Below are positions 57,401 to 64,000 of a stretch of DNA of 64,000 nucleotides, piece after piece. The DNA comes from Corylus avellana. Lineage: Eukaryota > Streptophyta > Magnoliopsida > Fagales > Betulaceae. Every line of letters starts with the position of its first letter. Position 1 is the first letter of the stretch. The notes under the pieces are model-generated. The model saw only the letters and a program-made list of their open reading frames with translations, did not search any database and was not told the origin of the DNA. The position numbers were made by a program, and so were the translations under genes. The stretch lies in the NCBI RefSeq assembly GCF_901000735.1, contig NC_081544.1, positions 31,943,235 through 32,007,234 on the forward strand, in the 5' to 3' direction.

Positions 57401-60330
57401 ATTCCATGTCGAGATATTTTTTAAATCCAAATCATTCAAATAAATCTACATAGTATGAGGATGGATGACCTCTAAATTTTGCTTAAATTGGCGTAGAAAT
57501 ATGATCTATATGCTTACTTAAATCTAAATGGCGATTTGTACCGCATGTATGACAGTATGAGCCCAAAAATAAGGTTCTTCTTTTGGACAGAAAGAAGCAT
57601 TTAACTAATCTTTTGTGTTTGTTATCTGTTACATAAGATATCCTTAATCTATTGAATAGTTTAAATTGTTGCAAAACTCGACAAACATATATTAAAAGGG
57701 GCCACGCCCCATCACTTGATCCACACCACCCTATCATAGTTTATAGGCTACTTGCATTAGGTGCCAAAACGCCTTAGTATCTTATAATCTATTTATTTAT
57801 TTATTGAAAAAATTTCAAGTGACCTTGGGTGAATTGATTCTTAGGGGCTGAGCTGGGGGAAAATGCAGTGTCCATGGATATTCTTGATGCTACAATAATA
57901 TCTTCAAATTTCTGGCCTACAATCCAGGTATGGTGGACAATATTGCTATTAGTATTGATAGTGAAAAAAGACATGATGGCGTACTTGGTTTTGTGTTAAC
58001 ATTACTTGGTGGGATATCTAAGATGAGAGGAGAGGGCATAATTACAGTCTCTCTGCAATCACACATATTTTCTCTACCGTCTCTGCATGAAGTGTCCGTT
58101 AACTGTATTCTCATGAAAAATGAGAATGGCAAGCACCATGTAGCATATACCTATATCTGTGGGCCTCTCTAACAATATCTATACTTAGATCAAAATTTCT
58201 TCTGTTCTCATAAGAATTACATTGTTTCTTGGTAACAAATTCTTGTTGCTCTTCTAACTGTGAAGAAATTTTTTAGGATGAGGCCCTTAATGTACCCGAT
58301 CCTGTTGAGAAGCTGCTCTCTGATTATGCAAAGAGGTTTAATGAAATCAAAACCCCTCGTAAGCTTCTGTGGAAGAAAAATCTGGGCACAGTAAAGGTTA
58401 GGTGCTTTGAAATTTAGAAAAAGCCATTTGATGCCCTATATTGAGATATCTCTGTTAGCAGGTTCCTTCTCTAACCTGTCCTGAACCACTCATATAACAT
58501 TTCATATTTTTATCATGGAGCACAGTTGGAATTGCAATTTGAAGACAGGGAGGTGCAGTTCACAGTGGCTCCTGTACATGCAGCAATTATTATGCAATTT
58601 CAAGAGCAAACAAGGTAACCATGTGCATTATATGAATGCATTATATGTTAATCATCAATAGTGTAGCTGCATTAATGTTTTCCACTTTCAGTTGGACCTC
58701 TAAAAGTCTTGCAGCTGCTATTGGGATACCTGTAGACGTACTCAATCGGAGGATAAATTTTTGGATAAGCAAGGTATCTGATAAAGTTTTTATTTTTTTA
58801 TTTTTTTAATCATCAAGTAGTGTTTGACATGCAATAGATTTAATGGAAACCCCTAGCCCATTGTCAATTCCAATGATGTACATTAGTGAATGATCAATTT
58901 GTGTTGGACACTTGATAGATTTAAGTAGCCAAAACACTGTCAAATTTACTGGCTTGGGAAAATTTTCTTTTTGGCTTACAACTTTCCTCATTATCCTTAC
59001 GATTGCTCCAATCTTCTTTTATTGACTTTGTGGTCATTTTGAATTGTATGATTGGGAAGTCAACCTTTTGTCTTCTCTTTCTTAGGGCTGGCTAAAATTC
59101 AATCAGGGAGAGAGTTGGTATTCATTGAAGTTTTAATATATCACAATCTTCAAGGGCTGGAGTCAAGAGGAAAACTAATTGCATTTGCGTTCTTTTTTGT
59201 AATCAGGGAATCCTTGCGGAATCACCTGGGGCAGATTCTAGTGACCATGTATTTACCCTGATGGAAGGCATGATTGAAACTAGTAAGAATAGTGGAAACA
59301 GTGGGAGTTCTGAGGACCTTGTAGCAGGTGATGAGGAGGGAGAGAGGTCTGTCGTCTCTGCTGAGGATCAACTACGCAAGGAAATGACTGTCTATGAGGT
59401 TAGTGATGCAAATTGGAGCATTCTTGATGAACTCTAAATATTCACACTAATGGGTTGTTTAAAAAACTGGTCCATAGTGTTTCAGATACTGTCTCTCATA
59501 TAAATTTGAAAGTACTCAGACATAGGCTCTGTTTTGAAGGAGATTTACTTTAATGTATAGGGTAGTATTGGTCTGGTGTTTCATTTTGGACTAAGGACGA
59601 TAATCAAAAGCTACTCTAACTCAAGGAGGTGAAGCAGAATTATTTGTGCCCAAAAAAAAGAAAAAGAAAAAGAGTAGGACTTTCTCTTTTCACTCAGCAA
59701 ATGGCTGGCCTTAACCTCTAGCATTGGCTTGTTGTTATGTAACCTTCCATATTTTGCCGACACATTTTTTGGTGTGGTTGATCATTACTTTGTCAAATAG
59801 TAGTTTTTTAAATAGGCTTTCCAAGAAGGGGAAAGAAAGCACTAAAAATGTGAATGCTTGGAGATAAAAATATATTAGATTTGTTGCTTGTGTGGGAAAA
59901 TTTAGTATCTCAGTTTTGGCAAGCCTTGGACAATGATTTGGTCAAGTATCAGGATTAAACCGAAGATGTAAATGTACTTATGCATCTTGATGAACTTTAT
60001 CAAGTGTCATATTGTTCTCTGTATAACTCTAAATGGCATTTTCTTGTAGAAACTTATCATAGGGATGCTCACAAATTTTGGAAGCATGGCATTAGATCGA
60101 ATGCATAATACTCTCAAGGTAAGAGTTGTTTTAACTTCCCCCAAAATTTGATTTAGGTACAGATAACATGATTGCCAAAGTAAATTACTTTTAACTCGTT
60201 GCTGCAGATGTTTTGTGTAGCTGATCCCCCTTATGATAAATCACTCCAACAGCTTCAGAGCTTCTTATCTGGTCTAGTTTCTGAAGATAAGTTGGAATTA
60301 AGAGATGGAATGTACTTTCTGAAGAAATAA
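51482..60330 (+). CDS. APC2: Anaphase-promoting complex subunit 2 (APC2, cullin-like scaffold)
   Basis: Sixteen exons: 51482-51721, 51814-51891, 51975-52182, 53524-53819, 54014-54085, 55105-55349, 56348-56764, 56872-57073, 57205-57319, 57845-57927, 58277-58396, 58526-58614, 58692-58773, 59207-59398, 60050-60118, 60208-60330. Phases close perfectly to 2631 nt, 876 residues, close to Arabidopsis APC2. The N-terminal half is cullin-repeat-like. The cullin homology region begins near residue 519 (RWEPDPAEADP, then LVNEYRVMLAEKLLNK) and binds the RING subunit APC11. The C-terminal APC2 winged-helix domain (about 814-876) ends RDGMYFLKK. The APC/C ubiquitinates cyclins and securin in the nucleus. 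Intron 8 uses a GC donor. The model is from sequence alone; the exon 3/4 join (long intron) is the least direct. Confidence 0.94.
53240..53375 (+). mobile_element. L1-type LINE 3'-end remnant in APC2 intron 3
   Basis: TCTTGTATACTCCCTG followed by TGGGTTGCTCC resembles the conserved 3' tail of plant L1 LINEs. Decayed, no poly-A. The rest of intron 3 (52183-53523) shows nothing recognisable. Confidence 0.45.
54504..54740. mobile_element. Stowaway-type MITE in APC2 intron 5
   Basis: The ends CTCCCCCGTCTTACAATAGA and TCTATTGTAGGATGGAGGGAG are inverted and match the Stowaway (Tc1/Mariner) terminus CTCCCTCCGT. The left flank ends in TA; the right flank has TG, presumably a decayed TA duplication. 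Confidence 0.85.
54795..54910 (+). mobile_element. L1-type LINE 3' tail with poly-A in APC2 intron 5
   Basis: TGTATACTTCCTGTGTACAT, then GGGTTGCGCCCCTTGCGC, then ACTTATCAAAAAA and poly-A: the 3' end pattern common to plant L1 elements. 5' truncated. Confidence 0.75.
55556..55652 (-). mobile_element. L1-type LINE 3' tail in APC2 intron 6 (reverse)
   Basis: The reverse complement gives CTTGTATACTTCCTGTGTAC and GGGTTGCGCCCC, ending in a poly-A tract that appears as poly-T at 55558-55573. Related to the tail at 54795 but inserted in the opposite orientation. Confidence 0.75.
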
Positions 60331-61531
60331 TGAGTTGATAGAATTGAAACACATCCTCCTGAAGCATTAAGCAATGGCACTGGTGAGACTTTTTGCAGAT
60401 TTAAATGAAATAAGAGTTGGAAATAATGTCCGTTTTAATATCTTTCTGCTTTGTTCCTTTTTCTCTCTCTATCTCAAATTGAATGGAAAATGAAAATAGT
60501 GGATAGGCCGGAGGAGTGATTTCTAAAATCCTTTTCTTGTGATATGTTTTCATGTTCTCTTCATTGCATGAGGTACCGCAGAGTTGATGCCCAGATACTT
60601 TTCCCGCATTTTGTGAACGTCTACAGGAAATATTGCCAAAATTGCAGGGAGTTTTTTCAATCTGTATATAGCCTTGTGAAATGGTGGATCTTTGTGGCAG
60701 GAGTGTCGCGATCGTCCCTTGTCTAGTTGGGATATTCATTGAACATCATCCTGTTTGGTGATTCGAGTTGGAGTATCTTGGGGATGTTTTCCAGTGGATT
60801 TATGGAGAGCGACATTGGCCATTCTTGAGAAAATCACCCTTCAGCTCTCCATGGAAAACAGCATTCTGGTTTATCCATGCTCATGGATGTGGAGTTCTGG
60901 ACAGCGTTTAAAATTGCAGGAAGTCAGAAGATCCTAAAGAGTGGTACTTAACATGTTCCTGTGATTGTTAATTATTAAATTTATTATGATTTGTACTATT
61001 AATAGTTGAATACATCATAAATGCTGCCTACACTCTGACATAGTGATAGTGAATTTTAAAATGCCCCCAAGCCCTGTTCTAGTTGTTGATTTTTTCCTAA
61101 GCAACCCTTTTTCCATGCTTCTAAGAATGTGAGTTTTCTGAAAAATTTAAATCTAGCCCAAGTGCAAATGATTCGTATTGCTTCATAAGAAAAGGCTTCT
61201 CCAGTTTTATCATAACCTTATAATTCAAACTTGAATCAGGATACTCTTAGAGAAGGCATGGGACTGAATGGGAAGAAATGGGGGAGGGTTCGCTTTCCTC
61301 TATTGCTGACATCTTTCGACCCAGAGCCATTTCACTTCCTACTAGAGCCTCTTATATTCTGGTATAAGAATGATTAGATAATGTGTGCAAGATACATTGT
61401 GTTAGAATTTTTTTCCCTTTACCCTATGTTGATAAATACCAGCGCTTAAAACTATAAGCATATCCTAAGCTACAACATGCCTGTTGGACCGACCCGAAAA
61501 TGCTTTGAAAAAAAATAAAAAATTGACATAG
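60331..61531 (+). other. APC2 3' UTR and downstream DNA
   Basis: Two stop codons in series (TAA at 60328, then TGA in frame at 60331) end APC2. The following DNA has mixed composition and may hold a long 3' UTR; short frames (60401-60739, 60544-60937) show no domain. The 3' end of the transcript cannot be fixed. Confidence 0.4.
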
Positions 61532-61708
61532 AGTAATGCTACTCTTCACACTAGATTTTTATACTAGCTTCACACTAACTGATGTAACGTGTTTTAAATG
61601 AAAATGTATTTTTATTTTTTTTAACTGATTGATATGGGATGTCACTTAAAATATAACACATTTGCCGATGTAAAGCTAGTGTGAAAGTCTAATGTGAATA
61701 ACATTACT
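61532..61708. mobile_element. Short inverted-repeat MITE between APC2 and the SET gene
   Basis: Left AGTAATGCTACTCTTCACAC and right GTGTGAAAGTCTAATGTGAA then TAACATTACT are inverted, with a second inner pair TAGCTTCACAC/GTGTGAA. ATTGACA lies near both ends but does not abut them. Confidence 0.65.
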
Positions 61709-62297
61709 CATTGACACGTAATGAGACTTTGTAGATAAGTTTGTTTGTTTCATCTTTTTTCAAATTTATTCCCTTTTTATTTATGTTGATTTCCATAGTA
61801 GAGAATTGTGAAATATAATCATCTTCATTTCAATGTACAGAATAGATTTCACATTTCACATAATAATATATATGTTGTTACATCAACAAATTTTAAATGA
61901 CGACATAGCATTAAGTATACCATTAAATGTAAAAAGGGAAAAAAGAAAAAGAAAAAAATCTTGGGCCGTAAATTTAATCTACGTTTTACTTAAATGAAAT
62001 GGAGAGGATTTGTGAAGTTTAAACGTAAAAATTAAATCTCAGCCATAAACTGGTTTTTATCCAGTATAGTCTTGTTTGGCATAACGTGGAACCATTTAAT
62101 CATAAGAGGAAATAATGATAAAGAAGCCGAGATAGCCGTTGCCGTTACAACAGAAAATGTGAGGCCAAAGGTAAAATAGAATTAGAATAAGCAATGTGAC
62201 CGTTACATACCCCTCAAATTCAATTCAAAATCCACGGAGAAACTTCAGCAATCAAAAAAGAAGAGCAGAGCAGTGCTAGTCCCCAATTACCCAAAAA
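61709..62297 (+). promoter_or_regulatory. Upstream region of the TPR-SET gene
   Basis: AT-rich spacer followed by a short leader. The last 60 bp are A-rich with CCCAAAAAATGA at the start codon, a reasonable plant initiation context. No clear TATA box was fixed. Confidence 0.4.
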
Positions 62298-63902
62298 ATG
62301 AGAGAAGGACTGCAACAGCTTGAAATGGCCGAAGAGCAAATGCAACAGCTCAGATCCAAAGCCACGGAGCTACTCCTCAGAGAAGAATGGGAGGAGGCCG
62401 TGCTTGCCTACTGTGAGTTCATCAACCTCTGCCAAGATCAAATCTCAAAGACCCAACAGCACCCAGACCCAGATCACCTCCCCAAGCTCCACAGATCCCT
62501 CTGCTTAGCGCTCTCTAATCGAGCCGAAGCGCGTTCCAGGCTGCGGGAATTCGCCCAAGCATTGAAAGATTGTGATCATGCACTGAAAATTGGGAGTACC
62601 CATTTCAAGACCCTGCTCTGCAAAGGTAAGATTCTGCTAAATCTGAATAGGTACTCTATGGCTTTGGACTGCTTCAAGGCTGCTCTGCTCGATCCTCAGG
62701 CTAGTGGGAACGCTGAAAGCCTTAATGGGTATTTGGAGAAATGCAAAAAGCTCGAGTTTCTTTCGAGGACTGGAGCTTTTGATCTCTCGGATTGGGTTGT
62801 AAATGGGTACCGAGGAAAGCCCCCGGAACTCGCAGAGTACATTGGTGCGGTGCAGATCAGGAAGTCTGGGATCAGTGGGCGTGGCCTATTTGCAACAAAG
62901 AACATTGATGCCGGGACTCTGGTGTTGGTCACCAAAGCGATTGCCACGGAAAGGGGTATATTGCCTAGCGAAGATTCGGGCGAGAATGCCCAATTGGTCA
63001 TGTGGAAGAATTTTATTGATAGAGTTTCCGGTTTCGTCACAAAATGTCCTAGAACCTGTAATTTGATGAATACATTGTCGACTGGAGAAGATGAGGAAGG
63101 GCTAGAGGTTCCCGATATAAGCCTCTTTAGGCCTGAGGCAGAGGAGAACAGCCACTCGAATGAGAAGCCTGATATGGGTAGGATTTTGAGCGTCTTGGAT
63201 GTGAATTCTCTGGTTGAGGATGCGGTTTCAGCCAAAGTTCTGGGGAAGAATAGTGGTTATTATGGTGTTGGATTATGGCTACTGGCTTCATTCATTAACC
63301 ATTCATGTAGTCCTAATGCAAGGCGTTTGCATGTAGGGGATTATGTGATGGTTCATACTTCAAGGGATGTTAAGGCAGGCGAAGAGATTACTTTTACCTA
63401 TTATGATGCTCTTTCTCCATACAACAAGCGCAAGGAAATGTCAAAGACATGGGGCTTCCATTGTAATTGTAAGAGGTGCAAGTTTGAGGAGGAAATGTGT
63501 GCAAAGCAAGAGATGAGAGAGATTGAGATAGGTCTTGAAAGAGGAATGGATATGGGCGGTGCAGTCTACAAGTTAGAGGAAGGTATGAGGAGATGGGTGG
63601 TGAGGGGGAAGGAGAAGGGCTTCTTGAGGGCATCGTTTTGGTCTGCATATTCTGAGGCTTATGGTTGTGATAAGTCAATGAAGCGGTGGGGACGGCGGAT
63701 TCCCGCCGTCAATGCAGTGGTGGATAGCGTACTGGAAGTTGCGGGAAGTGATGATAGGTTGCTCAAGGTCTTGGTTGACGGATTGAAGAAAAGCAATGGG
63801 GTAGCGGACATGGAGAAGGCTTTGAAGTTGGGAAGAGGAGTGTACGGAAAGGCAGCTAAAAAGCAAGCACTAAGGACATTACTCGAGCTTGGCTCTCACT
63901 AA
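62298..63902 (+). CDS. TPR-SET domain protein (putative lysine methyltransferase, At1g33400-like)
   Basis: A single uninterrupted frame of 534 residues, complete. Residues about 15-150 form TPR helices (ALSNRAEARSRLREFAQALK at 71-90 is a typical TPR). The SET domain starts at about 183 with ISGRGLFATKNIDAG (192-206). A variable insert of about 230-320 follows, with CPRTC at 250-254 but no full MYND finger. The SET core has NHSCSPNA (334-341) and GEEITFTYYD (361-370). A post-SET cysteine cluster C389, C391, C394 would bind zinc. SET proteins transfer methyl groups from S-adenosylmethionine to lysines; the substrate is unknown. The first ATG (62298) is used; M11 is an alternative. About 63% GC-rich codons near the start contrast with the AT-rich flanks. 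Confidence 0.93.
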   Translation: MREGLQQLEMAEEQMQQLRSKATELLLREEWEEAVLAYCEFINLCQDQISKTQQHPDPDHLPKLHRSLCLALSNRAEARSRLREFAQALKDCDHALKIGSTHFKTLLCKGKILLNLNRYSMALDCFKAALLDPQASGNAESLNGYLEKCKKLEFLSRTGAFDLSDWVVNGYRGKPPELAEYIGAVQIRKSGISGRGLFATKNIDAGTLVLVTKAIATERGILPSEDSGENAQLVMWKNFIDRVSGFVTKCPRTCNLMNTLSTGEDEEGLEVPDISLFRPEAEENSHSNEKPDMGRILSVLDVNSLVEDAVSAKVLGKNSGYYGVGLWLLASFINHSCSPNARRLHVGDYVMVHTSRDVKAGEEITFTYYDALSPYNKRKEMSKTWGFHCNCKRCKFEEEMCAKQEMREIEIGLERGMDMGGAVYKLEEGMRRWVVRGKEKGFLRASFWSAYSEAYGCDKSMKRWGRRIPAVNAVVDSVLEVAGSDDRLLKVLVDGLKKSNGVADMEKALKLGRGVYGKAAKKQALRTLLELGSH

Positions 63903-64000
63903 CACATCTATTATCTTTTTGATTGTTATTAACAGAATTGTTAGCCTATTGGCTAATAGATCCGATCATTTTTCTTTCTCTTTTCTGCCTCTTTGATCTG
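63903..64000 (+). other. 3' flank of the TPR-SET gene
   Basis: T-rich sequence after the TAA stop, presumably 3' UTR. The window ends before any polyadenylation signal can be assigned. Confidence 0.5.

Noticed and set aside
60401..60937. Extra coding exon after APC2
   Set aside because: The APC2 C-terminus is complete with its family-typical ending and two stops. The frames beyond have no similarity that I recognise.
62696..63235. 179-residue minus-strand frame in the SET gene
   Set aside because: It lies wholly within the TPR-SET coding sequence on the opposite strand. Its codon-pattern shadow explains it.

Overview
This window is plant nuclear DNA, most likely from an outcrossing woody eudicot. 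It has AT-rich intergenic DNA packed with MITEs, degenerate LTR retrotransposons, tRNA-derived SINEs and L1-type LINE tails. Its GT-AG introns and protein-coding genes have clear Arabidopsis counterparts. The genus cannot be read with confidence; a Fagales-like tree is a guess.

Layout. (1) 1-15400 is repeat-rich and poorly assembled. Two runs of exactly 100 N (7125-7224 and 12462-12561) split it into three contigs. The end of the first contig (4987-7124) is repeated at about 99% identity at the start of the third (12562-14697). The start of the second (7225-8155) is an inverted copy of 513-1420. The area holds a decayed Ty1/copia integrase fragment (twice, through this duplication), a Ty3/gypsy gag with primer-binding site and LTR, foldback elements, and an orphan G-box promoter with a 5' leader. 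(2) 15400-46350 is a tandem array of three R2R3-MYB genes of subgroup 9 (MIXTA-like, MYB16/MYB106 type). All are on the minus strand with the same three-exon structure. Each sits in a diverged segmental-duplication unit: about 15.4-26.9, 27.9-35.0 and 37.9-46.3 kb. The units share downstream sequence, core promoters and several upstream marker blocks, and have since been peppered with transposons. (3) 46569-51182 (minus) is a mitochondrial uncoupling-protein-type carrier (UCP3/PUMP3-like). Its single intron carries a broken gypsy element. (4) 51482-60330 (plus) is the anaphase-promoting complex cullin subunit APC2. I reconstructed 16 exons, including one GC-AG intron, for an 876-residue product. 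UCP3 and APC2 are head to head with 299 bp between start codons. (5) 62298-63902 (plus) is an intronless TPR-SET domain gene, complete, 534 residues.

Function. The MYB trio belongs to the clade that controls conical-cell and trichome outgrowth and cuticle formation. The right-hand genes are single-copy-looking housekeeping genes (mitochondrial transport, cell-cycle ubiquitin ligase, protein methyltransferase type). I see no sign that the two groups are functionally linked; they are neighbours across the edge of a tandem duplication. I found no prokaryote-type system, CRISPR array or rRNA. The most novel points are the expanded MIXTA-like array with its shared promoter footprint, the nested and foldback transposon structures, and the scaffold artefacts.
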